Assembly: GCA_964017185.1 (NCBI GenBank)
Contig: OZ024879.1
Coordinates: 46,791,383 to 46,855,382 of the forward strand
Length of the DNA: 64,000 nt
Direction: 5' to 3'
From: Rugalucina vietnamica
Lineage: Eukaryota > Mollusca > Bivalvia > Lucinida > Lucinidae
The notes beneath the pieces are model-generated. The model ran no database searches, was not told where the DNA came from, and saw only the letters and a list, made by a program, of their open reading frames with translations. The translations under genes were made by a program, and so were the position numbers. This document shows positions 24,700 through 36,357 of the stretch, piece after piece (the stretch's first letter is position 1; each line of letters begins with the position of its first letter).

Positions 24700-25366
24700 A
24701 CAATTTCGTCACGGTGCAGGCAGGTGGGTCCCGGTTTTATTTCCGAATCGGTAGAACCCGATGTTAAACTGGTTGGTTCTTAAGGGTGTCGTGTCATGCA
24801 ACGGTCTTGTGCTGGTGTTTCACGTTGTTGAAGAAAGTAGCAACCACTGAGATTCACGGGGTGAACCGGGACTCCAACGGATCCAAAACGGGCTTCAAGG
24901 TAGGAAAACTTTTAAAGGCCCCTGTTCATTAAGGTGGAATCCCGGTGAAGGCCCGGTTTGTGTCGAATGGCACGGTGTCGTCCCATTTACCCACAGTTTA
25001 CTTTTGATCATCCCGGTTTATCATGGTCGAACCCCGGTGGTATAACGTTTTGCACTCGGTGTCGCCCATGGCCAGTTCTGCAACGGAATTTCCCGGCTTG
25101 CCACGCATGTCTACGGTGACGTTATGGTTCTACTCCGGTTCAACACGAGTCATCCTGGTTAACCGTAAATAATCCAGGACTGTGAGAACATAGCTTAAAC
25201 ATCTTCCAAACACCGTTTGATTAATACAAATGTGACGGCTCGCCAGTAATCCCCGGTTCGTCCCTGTATGCCAAAGATTTCCACGTTAGCGTCACGGTTT
25301 ATCCCTGTCAGTTGACGCGGTTCATTCCACTTTACAGCGTAAAACGGGACAGTGAGAACAGGACCA
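24700..25366. mobile_element. Old CCGGT-type elements in right arm of P1
   Basis: Degenerate cccggtt / cacggtg words with two terminus-like ends, 'gactgtgagaacatagctt' at about 25178 and 'gggacagtgagaacagga' at about 25341. It mirrors the left-arm copy at 9784-10145 and adds at least one more unit. Confidence 0.45.
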
Positions 25367-25639
25367 AAACATCTCCCAGACACCGCCTGTCCAACTTTTA
25401 GCTGAATCATCCTGAACTTAACTTTGGTTGGTATCTGATTGAAGTCGCTCATAATCAGCCAACATCGTCTTCGGTGCTATGTTCGTTATCCTTCCCGTGT
25501 ACTCCGGCATTAGACTTTCTCCTACTGTGTAAGTTGGCAATGTCTTTTGTTTGAAGGCTTTGCCTACAAGCATAATTTTAATAACAGTAATAAATTTTAA
25601 GATCAGGAGACATATCCATGAAAAGTATAAGCCAAAATC

Positions 25640-25870
25640 CCTAACTTTACGTTGTAAAACCGGGGTATGCAGGTGTTTACATGTTTTTAATACCAAACAT
25701 AGATTTTGTTTACTCGTTAGAACAGCCTCGGCGAGGCGGCTCTAACGTGTACAAACAATCTATGTTTTAAGCAAAATTATTCAAAATATCAAATTTTTCT
25801 ATGAAATTTTCATTTTTTACAAATGAAAAAAAGAATCACTGTATATTGGATGGGCAAGTTTTCGTAACGA
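25640..25870 (+). repeat. Hairpin-repeat family H copy
   Basis: Partial 5' module 'aaaccggggtatgcaggtg', then a hairpin at 25694-25768 with arms around 'aaacatagattttgtttac' and apex GCCTCGGCGAGGC, then the AT-rich tail ending in 'gggcaagttttcgtaacg'. Confidence 0.6.
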
Positions 25871-26455
25871 TAAGGTAATCTTTTGCAAACGAGCATAATT
25901 AGTGGTAGTGGGCAAGTCTGCAGCAAGAGCTAGGCACGATAACTACTTCCGCCGTGTAGTGTTCTTCAACGAGGCACTTGATAAAGCTTCGCATAATACT
26001 GGTTGACACCCGGAAACCGCTGGCGTCGTCCCAAGATGACTGAAACATTGTTGATAGTGGTGTGAAGCCATAGCCAAACCAACCCTGATGTTACCTACTC
26101 TCAAAAATTGTGAGTGAAGGGTATTTTAGGCCGCACACGAAATTATGACATTCATTTTCTCTGACTTTTTTGATGTTGCTGCTGCTTTGCTTTTAAAGCG
26201 AAATGTTTTTTTTTTTTCTTTAATGAATGCTTATGTCTTTCAACATATTCCAAAAAACTTGAGAAATTGCAGATTTACCGGGCCTGCGTTCGTTTGTATT
26301 GAGGTTTAACGCCCCAGTCAACAATTTTCTAGCCGCTTCAAACAAACTATCATCATTTGATTATGGGTCGCCAGCAATATTGCGAAACTAATCTTGTAGA
26401 CTAAATTCAAAAGATTAAGAATGAAAATGAGAGAAAGCCACGTTAGCAAAACATT

Positions 26456-26458
<3 letters not shown>

Positions 26459-26503
<45 letters not shown>
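26459..26503. repeat. (GA)n microsatellite
   Basis: Uninterrupted GA dinucleotide run of about 44 bp in the right arm of P1. The ORFs with Arg-Glu or Leu-Ser runs over it are artefacts. Confidence 0.9.
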
Positions 26504-26507
<4 letters not shown>

Positions 26508-26754
26508 ATTCCACCCCACGAGTGCATATCACGACTCCAAATGATTGGAAGAAGTCCAATTAAACGGAGGCACCGTCCCGACATGACCATAGCTATTGAA
26601 TGTGACGTATTGGATATATTGCGTGAGAGTGAAAATAGGACTTACATCTGGGCCCTCTTGATAGGCATTGACAGTCTCTGTGTCCGATTTTCACTAACAA
26701 TGCCTAAAACGATAAAAGCATAACATGGAATATTACGTGAATGCATTGTTGTTA

Positions 26755-27035
26755 TGCACTAGTCATTTGTAACCAGGGCCCTAACTCTTAACCCCGGTGA
26801 ATAGCGGGGACCTTGACGTTTGGTCCAGCAAATCCCTGCTAAAAGCCACCCTGTGGGGACTGCTAGTTGGTAAAACCACTGCTGTTTTCCCCCGTTGCCT
26901 GCTATATTTTCATTTCACCGACCTTTATGCCTACATAAAGCAAACCCCAGATATTTCCCCCACGCCGCCGTGGCCAAACTTTGGTCAAAGCCCCGCTCAT
27001 ATTCCGGGGGAGCGTGGTTACAAATGACAAGAGCA
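26755..27035. mobile_element. T-family MITE (TSD TTA) with empty site in the mirror arm
   Basis: Ends TGCACTAGTCATTTGTAACC / mirrored TGCTCTTGTCATTTGTAACC, flanked by TTA. The left arm of P1 at about 7680-7700 shows the uninterrupted target, confirming a real insertion with a 3-bp duplication. Confidence 0.8.
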
Positions 27036-27844
27036 TTACTGGCTATGGGCACAGTATGATGATCTGTGATTATCGATAAAAATCTCAAAGTACAGCTCGA
27101 CACTTGTTATTATTAATGTTTTTTTTTTTTTTTTTGAGAAGCGAATTCTTGTCTTAAGTAGACATACCCCACTGTGAACCCTCAATTAAAATTAATGAAC
27201 ATGTACATGATAATAAAATCATGTTCTTATACCACTTTCAATTGTTACAATGTCTAAATTTGCATGGTGGACAATGTGCAATTCAACAGATTTATATCCA
27301 CGTCCATTTATGGGGCATCTTGGCTCTTTAAGCAGGATGCACAAAGCTAAAAGCATTCAATATGCATGGGTTATTCTTAGTTTTATACATGTTTGATAAA
27401 CAGAACTGAGACTGAACCCTTACCACATGTCTAGAAGTTTTGAAGACGCCTCGTCATGGGACCTCGCATAATATTCCTCCTCTTCCCTAAGCTTCTCCTC
27501 CATATCCCGTTAAAGAATCACTGACTTCTATTATTGCCTCCACACTGACGAACCGCTCATGGATACATGTTGTTTATATTTTAAAGATGACGCGAGACTA
27601 TTTGAGTGCGCAAGCCTACTACGTTTCCACGCCTCTAGTCACGCCTTTAACTCATTTTAATAATTTGGCTTAAGACGAAAAATGTAAATGAAGCAAAATT
27701 AAGGTATTTCCCTTAATTTTAGCTCAAATTAAGGCGCGTAAATGAGAATTGTAATGCCCATGTTTAGGCACCATTTTAGCACGAAACTTATAACCCAAAA
27801 AATATTTTTCACATATAAAATTGATTGAAAGTATAATGAGACTT

Positions 27845-28655
27845 TATTAAGAAATATACGCTTATAAATAGTGCATGTAAAATATGATGATTTGTTAAAA
27901 AAAAGTGATTATAAATGAAATTGCACAATATTGTCATCTAGCACATTTCTAAGTCTATTTTTAAAACCACCAAGAGATTGTGAGTTTCTAAGATCAACGG
28001 GAAGTGAATTCCATAATCTCGGAGCTGAGACAGAGAAGGAACGGTCGTATACTGTAGTTGTTGATCTCGGAACCGCAAGAGTGCTATTGGTCGATGACAC
28101 GAGTTTCAGCTACTGGTTTTAATAAATCAGTAATATAATGAGGCGTTTGGCCGTTAAGGGCTTTGTATGTAAACACAGCCTTATTATATGCTAGTCGTTT
28201 ATTTATTGGTTGCCAGCCAAGTTCAGCAAACATGCTAGAGGATGGGGTACTATAATCTGTTTGCAAAATGATTCGAGCGGCGCGCTTTTGTAATTTTAAT
28301 ATTCTTTCCAGATTAGCCCCAGTTGTTCCTGACCATGTGATGGACCCATAGTCTATTAGCGGTAGTATGTAGCCCTGATAAAATTTCTTTAAAACATCTA
28401 CAGAGACATAATAGGCTAGTTGGCGCAAGAGTGATATCTTAGAAGAAAGAGAGGAACATAAATTGTCAATATGCGCTGACCACGAGAGTGTATTATCTAT
28501 TAGCAAACCAAGAAGTTTTTGTTTAGAAACATTTGCAATACTATGACCATCAATCTTTAGGTTTATCTGTGGCTTATCTTGAAGTTTGGGTTTTGTGCCT
28601 GCAATCATACAAGTTGTTTTTACATAATGAATGTGCATCTTATTTCCTTTGCCCC
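27845..28655 (-). pseudogene. LINE (non-LTR retrotransposon) reverse-transcriptase C-terminal fragment
   Basis: Two overlapping minus-strand frames, 28638-28084 and 28100-27909, join across one frameshift near 28090. The first carries LGLLIDNTLSWSAHI, a run with KISLLRQLAYY, DYGSITWSG and LQKRAARIIL. The second carries YDRSFSVSAPRLWNSLP and ends FKNRLRNVL. These are hallmarks of the thumb and C-terminus of LINE reverse transcriptases (CR1/L2/RTE-like clades). The polymerase palm with the YxDD box and the endonuclease are absent, so it is 5'-truncated at about 28655, exactly where homology to paralog B resumes. A short AT-rich 3' UTR follows. It is non-functional. Clade assignment is open. Confidence 0.8.
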
Positions 28656-29778
28656 AGGAGTGGGCATTTTCTTTCTGCTTGCACCGTTTCCTGATATTTG
28701 CACAATTTTACCTTTTTAGTTTCTTTAGCACTGCAATTTTATTTTTTTGTAGAGGCTTTTGCAAACGAGTTGTGCCAATACAAAATCTGGAAATCGTCAA
28801 CCGTAAAAACTTCGGCTCATATCAGTGTATCTTGTGTTGTATCAAATCAAAATTGCAATTTATGTCTCGCTTGTGATTGATTAAATACAATAACGATTTG
28901 TTAATAAAATTGATTCTGTCGTACATATCTTGGACAGGTGCAACATCTTATATAACTTATTCTGATGTACTGGACGCTTAAATGCATGCACTAGTGGGTA
29001 GATCAATCTCTTGAGGGGCATACCAACCTAGTGGAAAAGCGAGGTAATTCTCTGTTTAAATGCAGGCACTAGTGGGTAGATCAATCTCTTGAGGGGCATA
29101 CCAACCTAGTGGAAAAGCGAGGTAATTCTCTGTTTAAATGCAGACACTAGAGGGTAGATCAATCTATTGAGGGGCATACCAACCTAGTGGAAAAGCGAGG
29201 TAATTCTCCGTTTAAATGCAGGCACTAGTGGGTAGATCAATCTCTTGAGGGGCATACCAACCTAGTGGAAAAGCGAGGTAATTCTCCGTTTAAATGCAGA
29301 CACTAGCGGGTAGATCAATCTCTTGAGGGGCATACCAACCTAGTGGAAAAGCGAGGTAATTCTCCGTGTGGGAAATTTGGACTCATTTGTTTTTGAGTTC
29401 TTATGAAAGATGCTTGAAGACGACTTTAATTAGATGTATACTTTTACAAGAACGGTGATGAAATATTACTTTTTAATTGCATATTGCGATGAAAATTTTA
29501 CGCATATACGCCTATGCAGTACAAACTTGTTCTTCAGCTGTATGTTATCTTAATGGACAAGATGTCTTGTAAAAGACAGGATGTGCTTTACTCCTAAGAG
29601 AAATAGTTATCCCCTGACACCGAATCGTCAGTACAAAGCCTTGGTATTCATTACGTTGAGAAAAAAAACTTAATGCCTTCGTTAATAGTACGCTTAACTC
29701 GGTGTCCTTTTTATGGGATAAAGGTAAACAGGATAGCCCCAGACGTGACATGTATTATAGAATGACTAAGACATAATA
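28656..29778 (+). repeat. Duplicated host-like segment A2 (right flank of P1)
   Basis: It aligns with B from 52566 to about 53110: 'gagttgtgccaatac', 'cgtacatatcttggacagg', 'gaatcgtcagtacaaagcc' and 'aaacaggatagccccagac'. Compared with B it carries the 78-bp minisatellite plus about 180 bp more. A1+A2 minus P1 therefore equals B. Confidence 0.75.
28981..29368. repeat. Minisatellite, five copies of a 78-bp unit
   Basis: Units start at 28981, 29059, 29137, 29215 and 29293 (exactly 78 bp each). Each contains 'ggtagatcaatctcttgag' and 'ggaaaagcgaggtaattctc'. Copies differ by only a few bases, so expansion is recent. Paralog B has no such unit. Confidence 0.95.
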
Positions 29779-31010
29779 ATTATCTTAACAAACTTCTTTT
29801 CATGAATCCATGTCCAACAAAAAACAACTATAAGCAATGGGAATTTAACGTTTATGGACCTTTACGCATCATACTGAAAAAGTTTCCTTTTTCAAACTTT
29901 AAGTTGTACATTAGCCGCGTCATGAGAAAACTAGCATTTTGTATATGCGAAAAGAAAGGCACAAATCAGCTTTACAGTAGCTGCGACACAGATGGCACAA
30001 TACCTCTTGTTCTTAAATCCCATATTTCAAGCTTCTGTGACTGTACAGACCATTTCATATCAACCTGGTGCTGGTTGTTTTATGCGAAGGCTCATATGAT
30101 ATTGCCTTGAAATATCTTTCTCCCAAAATATTGTATACTTTATAGAGAATATATATATTGTAAATCCGTAAATGTTCACGAAATCTTTATTTTTGCTAAT
30201 ATTCGCGAATTCGTTGCCACTCGAAAATAAAGTTCTCGCTAACAATAAATTACAATAAGCTTTATAGACTGCATGAGTACTCGTTCACGAATTCGAAGTC
30301 TCTCCAATAATTCGGAAATCGAAAATTCGTGAAATGAAAGTCACGCGAAAATTTTCGAACTTACAGTAGATAAAAAATTATTATTGTAATTTCAGGATCC
30401 AAAGAGGCACGTAAATATTTTGATGGCCAGCAATATTGTACAGTGCTTAGGGGCTATGTTACATACTGTTGTATTCAAGTGATATTACAAAACAGCATTT
30501 TGTATTCAAATGTTCATGATAATTTAAAAACAGATTGTGATAATTAGATACGAGTCGCTGCAAGATTTCCGTCCCATATAGTCACAGAAGCAGGCTAGAA
30601 GCTCCAACGTTTAGGTGTTAGAAGAAGAGAAATTGTACTATATTTGTAGCAAAAACAAAGACGCTGATTAGTTACGCTGTTACTGCACAGCTGATCTGTG
30701 TTTCTGTTTTCACATATTCATTTTGTTTTGTTATGCGGCTCTTCATATGTGCTACATTTAAATTAAATATGAGCCGCCTCACGAGAAATCCAACAATCTA
30801 CATATGCGAAAACAAAGACGTAGATACAATGTAAGCTTCGCAGTAGAAGCTGATCAGCGCCTTTGTTTTCGCGACACTGCTAGTACAATTCCTCTGCTTT
30901 CTAAATCCAAAATTACCAGCCTCTAGCCATCTTCTGTGCTTGTACAGCTTGGTTTGTGTCGGACGTTACGAAAACTTGTCCATGCAATAAACAGGGAATT
31001 TCGTCAGTTG

Positions 31011-31245
31011 TAAAATGTGAAAATTCCATTGAAAAAAAAATGGATATTTTTCTCTTTTTTTTTCGCTGAAAACATAGATTGTGGATACACGTTAGGAACC
31101 GCCTCGCCGAGGCGGTTCTATCGAGTATCCACAATGCATGTTTTTGAGCAAAAAATAAGAAAAATAGGTATACCAAAGCATACCCCAGTTTTGCTATATA
31201 AAAGTGGGATATAAGGGGGTATACATTAAACGGACATGTTTTCAT
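31011..31245. repeat. Hairpin-repeat family H copy
   Basis: Hairpin 31069-31144 with apex GCCTCGCCGAGGC and arms around 'aaacatagattgtgga'. The GGGGTATACC-type module follows here (31167-31230), so this copy is inverted relative to 1790-2045. Confidence 0.6.
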
Positions 31246-31696
31246 GATGCAAGTCTGTTGATAGGAAGACCATAATATATAGCCCTTTCCCAAGTGTTAA
31301 TGAAAGCACCCTGGGTACAGGACTCACAGGGTTAAAGAGGTTCTTGTTTAAATACCTACCTCCGCCTTGTATTGTCTTTGAGCTTAAGCTTCCCATCGTT
31401 CACCACGACCTCTTTATAACACTATTGTTGGGGTACAAGACAATCTCTGTGTTAGCTATCCACTCTGCGTTATAATGAGAGTAAAATGTATCGATGTCAA
31501 AATTAGAGCATTTGGGGTCCATGACTGGTCCGTGTCATATCAAAACCGTGCTGTAACGAATCGTTTTATATAGAGGTCCAGGTGTACTAGTAAATACCCA
31601 GGAATGATGGCTTTGTTCTGACAAAACTGAGAAAATGTTGACTGGGATGTTAAGTTATAACTAAACCAATCAAATCATGCAGCAATTTCATTTTAT

Positions 31697-31936
31697 GGCG
31701 ACCCACGTGGTTGAGTGGTTAAGAGCGCTGTTTCTTAATCACTCAATCATCTTATCGCTGTGTCTGGTGTGGGTTCGAGCCCCGCTCTGGCCACATGTGA
31801 GACAAGCCAAGTTTTGCTTGCGGGTGTGTCAGGTGGTTTTTCTCGGGGTTTTCCCGTTTTCGCCCCACCTGCTGACAGGCCCTTCTCATATGAGCTGAAA
31901 TAATCTAATAATCTTTTAAAAGACGTAAAACCAAAT

Positions 31937-31992
<56 letters not shown>
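31697..31992 (+). mobile_element. SINE-A, full copy with poly(A)
   Basis: tRNA head with 'gttgagtggttaagagcg' (box A) and 'tgggttcgagccccg' (box B). The conserved body is 'gacaagccaagttttgcttg', 'ggtggtttttctcgggg' and 'ctcatatgagctgaaataat'. It ends in an A tract of about 44 nt (31948-31991). The same insertion site is occupied in D3 (60754), so it was present before D duplicated. Confidence 0.8.
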
Positions 31993-32477
31993 ATTTACGG
32001 TTGAAAAAGTGAAAATTGTGACAAGAAAAAAAAAAAAAGAAAATCACAATTACATGTATTTTAGCAGATTAAATGATTGGATGAAACAATTAGAAGTAAA
32101 CTTGAAAAATTCTTTCCTTCTGACTATTCTTATTCTTGCATACATGTAGTACACTAAATTTTATGCTCTTTTACAGAAGAAAAGTCAGATGAATTTGTAT
32201 TTGACCTGATTAAATAAAATAAAAAGCTAGTCTTATGAAAGCACAACTTGTGCGTAGGGTATAAAGATGACATGCCAAGACATTATTAGACATTTTTCAC
32301 TTTTGAACGTAAATGCTGCTGGTGCGTGCGGTTACGACTTTCTGTGTGATGGGGGACGACTCGTGAGGGCATATGTGAGATTAAGACGAGGGGCAATATG
32401 AAGAATTACACAGTCAAAACTACCAACAGCCCAACAGAGACGAATTAAATTAGGCATGCAATAAATCCTATATCGTA

Positions 32478-32562
32478 GAACGTCTAGATCTAGCTCAGGA
32501 GCTAGCATGCCAGGATTCAAAGCGAAGGATTCTGGGTTCGAGTCCTGGTCGGACCGTTTTTT
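32478..32562 (+). ncRNA. tRNA-like block in left arm of P2
   Basis: 'tctagctcaggagctagcat' gives a box A context, and 'tctgggttcgagtcctggtc' a T-arm with box B, followed by a T run (terminator-like). The 5' acceptor strand pairs poorly with 'tcggacc', so it is probably a tRNA pseudogene or a tRNA-derived SINE head. A mirror copy is in the right arm. Confidence 0.4.
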
Positions 32563-34431
32563 TTTCTTTATTTGTCTCCCCTGTGACAATAAAGCTAAGG
32601 AGATAAAAAAAATGTATTATCATCTGATTATATTTATTGGCGAATGCAAGAATCAGGAAATGCCCTTGTGCATAAAATACTTAAATCGTAAAGGAATTGA
32701 AGTGCGAGACGGCACCTCACATTGCTGTTTCTCTCTTGTTGACTTTTAACCTATTGAAATCGACAGCTCGATCGTATTTTTTGGTAGAAGAGCTGATCTT
32801 CGAGCGATCCTCACGTCAATATTTCTTTCTTGGGGACATAAATATGTTCATATTCTGAAGGCTTGTACAGGAATAATGTGGCTAGGATAAGTTAGCCACC
32901 CTGAATGACTTTAAATGTTTTCCGCGGACGTAAGGCCCTAACTCATAATTATAGTATAGTGTACCTGTACAGACATATGTATATCTATAAGGTGTAAAAA
33001 CTACAGTTTCACGTGCTGTCTCGTGAGCGAACATAATTCATTTGGCATGTTTATACATGTATTTCAAACAGATACTCGAAAGCTTGGTGGGGTTTATTTG
33101 GTTGATGTTTCGTTTTGATCCCATTCAACAGCCATCTGCATGTCATAAGTGCGATATCCTTACTACATTATCCATAGCCATACTAATAATTTGAGGTTTT
33201 GTAGACCTTCAACAGTATTTCAACCATATCGAGAGCGATAATTACGAATTTTAGATGATTTTTGCAAGCCACAGGCTTTCTGTATGATCCTCATTTATTC
33301 TCTTGTAGAATGCGTGCTGTTCAAATAAATATAATTAATCTTCAAACTAACACAATGTTATTTTCCAGTAAATAAATGATTATAAAACTGAGAAACATCT
33401 AGTCTTTTTTTAGCTCACCTGAGCCGAAGGCTCACAAGGAGAGCTTATAGGATGGCCATGATCCGTCGTCCGTCGTCCGTCTTCGTCGTCGTCCACAATT
33501 TCAAAGATCTTCTCTGAAACCACTTGGCCAATCAGGTTGAAATTTTATGTGGAGCCTGCTTGTGTAGCGGCATTTCAAGTTTGATCGCAAAATCCATGTC
33601 ACATGACCAAGATGGCCGCCACGTCCATATATGGTAAAAACCACACAAAAATCTTCTTCTCCAGAACCGGCGGGCCGATTTCCACGAAACTTGGTATTTA
33701 CCATCAATGACTCCAGTCCATCAAAGTTTGACAAAATGATGACCCTGGGATGACCTTGACCTATTTTACGGCAAGGTCAATTTTGGAAACATAGGCTTTT
33801 ACATGGGAAAAAGTGAAAACTATGGATTTTTTTTGAAAATGATTGCAAAGATGTAGATGCAGACAACTAATGGAGTAGTTGAAGGCATGTGATTAAATTA
33901 GGTCAAGGTCATCTCTTGACCTTGGCCAGTCTGTTTTCCATATACACTTTTCAAACATCTTCATCTCTGAAACCGCTTGGCCAATCAACTTGAAATTTTA
34001 TGTGGAGCATCCATGGGTAGGGGGAGCGAAAGTTTGATCATGAAATCCGAGTCACATGACAAAGATGGCCGCCATGCCCATATATGGTAAAAACCACTCA
34101 AAACATTTTCTTCTCCAGAACCGGCAGGCCGATTTCAACGAAACTTGGTATGTAAGCATCAGTGACTCCAGCTCATTATAGTTTGATAAAATGATGAACC
34201 TGGGATGACCTTGACCTGTTTTACGGCAAAGACAATATTTTGGAAACAGGCTGTTACATGGGAAAAAGTGAAAACTATGGATTTTTCGAAATCGATTGGA
34301 GCCTGAGACCTGAAAAAAGGCAGATGCAGACAACTAATGGAGTAGATGTAAGTATGTAATTAATTTAGGTCAAGGTCATCTCTTGACCTTGGCCAGTCTG
34401 TTGTTCATACATACTATTCAAACATCTTCAT

Positions 34432-34672
34432 GGCGGCCCCCGTGGTCGAGCGGTTGAGAGCGCTGTTTCTTAATCACTCGATCATCTCACCGATGTGTCT
34501 GGTGTAGGATCGCGCCCCGCACTGGCTACATGTGAGACAAGCCAAGTTCTGCTTGCGGGTGTGCCAGGTGGTTTTTCTCGGGGTTCTCTCGTTTTCGCCC
34601 CACCTACTGATTGGCCCGTTTCATATGAGCTGAAAGAATCTTGAAAGGGACGTTAAACTGAATATAAAAAAA
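34432..34672 (+). mobile_element. SINE-A with 8-bp target duplication
   Basis: Full SINE-A from the tRNA head (GAGCGGTTGAGAGCG) to the tail 'gggacgttaaactgaat' plus A tract, flanked by ATCTTCAT (34424-34431, 34673-34680). It interrupts a unit of the tandem-core element. Box B is mutated (taggatcgcgcccc). Confidence 0.85.
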
Positions 34673-34927
34673 ATCTTCATCTCTGAAACCGCTTGGCCAA
34701 TCAAAGTGAAATTTTATGTGGAGCATCTATGGGTAGGGGGAACGAAAGTTTGTTTCTGAAATCTGGGTTACATGACCAAGATGGCCGCCACGCCCATATA
34801 TGGCTAAAACCACTCAAAAATCTTCTTCACCAGAGCCGGCAGGCCGATTTTCACGAAAATCGGTATGTAGCATCGATGACTCCAGCCCATCATAATTAAT
34901 TTTGATAAAATGATGACCCTTGGATGA

Positions 34928-35113
34928 TTTTTATGCGCGGATCCAGACATTTTTACGAGAGGGGGTCCAACCAAAATGGTAAAATATTGTCGCAGACGAG
35001 GGGAGGGGGGTCCAACCCCCCAAAAAATCCCAAAATTACCTTTTTAGGTAAAATTTTAAGATTCAAGGGGGGGGGGGGGGTCCGGACCCCCGGTTCCCCC
35101 CTCTGGATCCGCG
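34928..35113. mobile_element. Small MITE with GGATCC-containing TIRs
   Basis: Inverted ends GCGCGGATCCAGA / mirrored GCGCGGATCCAGAG enclose G-rich and C-rich tracts. The host unit 'ggatgaccttgacc' is split at this point, with ATGA on both sides as a possible target duplication. Confidence 0.6.
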
Positions 35114-36357
35114 CATGACCTTGACCCATTTTACGGCAAGGTCAATTTTGGAAACAGAGGCTTTTACATGGGGAAAAATGAAAACTATGGATTTTTTTTT
35201 AAAAATGATTGCAGCCTGAGACCTGAAAAGTGGTAGATGCAGATAACTAATGGAGTAGATGAAGGAATGTGATTAATTTAGGTCAAGGTCATCTCTTGAC
35301 CTTGGCCAGTCTGTTGTTGATAGCATCTTCATCCCTGAAACCGCTGGGCCAATCACAGAGAAATTTTCATGTGGAGCATCCATGGGTAGGGGGAACGAAA
35401 ATTCCGTATATGGTAAAAACCACTCAAAAATCTTCTCCTCCAGAACCGGCTGGCTGATTTTCACGAAACTTGGTATGTAGCATCGATGACTTCAGCCCAT
35501 CATAGTTTGATAAAATGATGACCCTGGGATGACCTTGACCTATTTAGCGGCAAGATCAATTTTGGAAACTTAGGCTTTTACATGGGGAAAAAGTGACAAC
35601 TAGGTCTCCGGTGAGCGTTTACAGGACCATTGGTCCTCTGGTTTTCAGTACGTGCTGCTAGACGGAATAGTTACATCGGTATTCTGTTAGACCTCTCCAT
35701 ACACAGAAAAGGAGCGAGGTCACGAAGTGTATCGGAGTGCAGGTTAGCCAGCTGACCAAACGTGCTGCGAACCTTGCTTAACCCTAAAACAGGACAACAA
35801 TATTCTGAATTTTAAGCGCGCATACATACTCTAACTCACAAACACACACTCACGCAAACACGTTCCGTAGAGGACTTTGTCTCGCAGTGGCTTAGTCAGT
35901 CGCCTCTTGAAATCACATGGCGAGAATAAATATATATGTAGTTGGTATAAGACAGGTACAAAATGAGTTTAATAAGAACATTCGACTCGTTTCGCAGGTT
36001 GAGCGCGAGACCGAATGCCTAAAAATAAAAATCGTTGTCTTTCCGTTAAACTGTCTAATTCTGATGGAACAAGGAACCAGAAGTGACCTTTGACATGAAA
36101 TATTTTCTAAAATCGCATCATATATATATATCACTTATCATGTTTGCCGTTAAAGATGCGTTACTCGTTCAATGCGAGTCGGTTTTACAAATGCTTGGCG
36201 CGAATAAAATGCCTCCATTTTAACAGCTTCCAAAGCAGAATTCGATTAATTTAGACACTCGTGTGTATAACTAGGCGTCGCTCGTTCGATAAACCGAGGT
36301 CCCGTCTTCATATGACCATAACTGTTAGTGGGAAAAACCAATATCAACTATTTGTTA

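Larger units (their letters stand above)
6772..28655. mobile_element. P1: 21.9-kb giant palindromic insertion
   Basis: The left arm (about 6890-14344) is matched in reverse and in order by the right arm (about 14700-27845). Checkpoints: 7109-7345 against 27415-27640; 8220-8330 against 26510-26600; 9480-9720 against 25875-26100; 10500-10680 against 21430-21720; 10860-11020 against 16370-16530; 11200-11330 against 16100-16260; 13740-13880 against 15330-15470; 14090-14340 against 14700-14930. The arms differ by roughly 20% by eye and by nested insertions. Paralog B joins the flanks directly (52565/52566), so the whole block is an insertion relative to B. No transposase spans it. LINE remnants form both outer edges, which could mark its boundaries or be later insertions. 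Confidence 0.8.
29920..32285 (+). repeat. Duplicated segment D1, left part (interrupted by P2)
   Basis: It matches D2 (42280-43745) and D3 (59775-60750 and 62403-62560) in order, including 'gatggccagcaatattgt', 'gtgcttaggggctatgttac' and 'tccttctgactattct'. It continues after P2 at 39178. It is rich in M-family MITEs (29910-30110, 30545-30760, 30762-31000), so part of the similarity is shared repeats. No gene seen. Confidence 0.7.
33412..35645 (+). mobile_element. Tandem-core interspersed element, four ~460-bp units
   Basis: One end has the hairpin GAGCCGAAGGCTC inside AGCTCACCTGAGCC; the other has GGACCATTGGTCC. The core repeats 'gaaaccgcttggccaatca' at 33513, 33967, 34683 and 35335; after removing two nested insertions the period is 454-467 bp. 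Each unit has 'agatggccgcc' and 'ggtcaaggtcatctcttgac'. The same architecture is found inverted at 49196-51006. Hairpin ends with a tandem core recall non-autonomous Helitron/Helentron elements, but this is a guess. The many small ORFs are unit artefacts. Confidence 0.65.

Noticed and set aside
24278-24712. 144-codon minus-strand ORF
   Set aside because: Runs through the F4 terminus and a SINE-B; the CDPLVYKASD stretch is antisense SINE sequence.
6772-28655. P1 as an assembly fold-back artefact
   Set aside because: The arms differ by many substitutions and by several private insertions with target duplications, which a folded read or contig would not show.
6772-28655. P1 as a Polinton/Maverick
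   Set aside because: No polymerase B, integrase, ATPase or capsid-like ORF; TIRs run to the centre rather than flanking a gene block.
28981-29368. CRISPR-like array
   Set aside because: The 78-bp units are contiguous with no unique spacers, in animal DNA.
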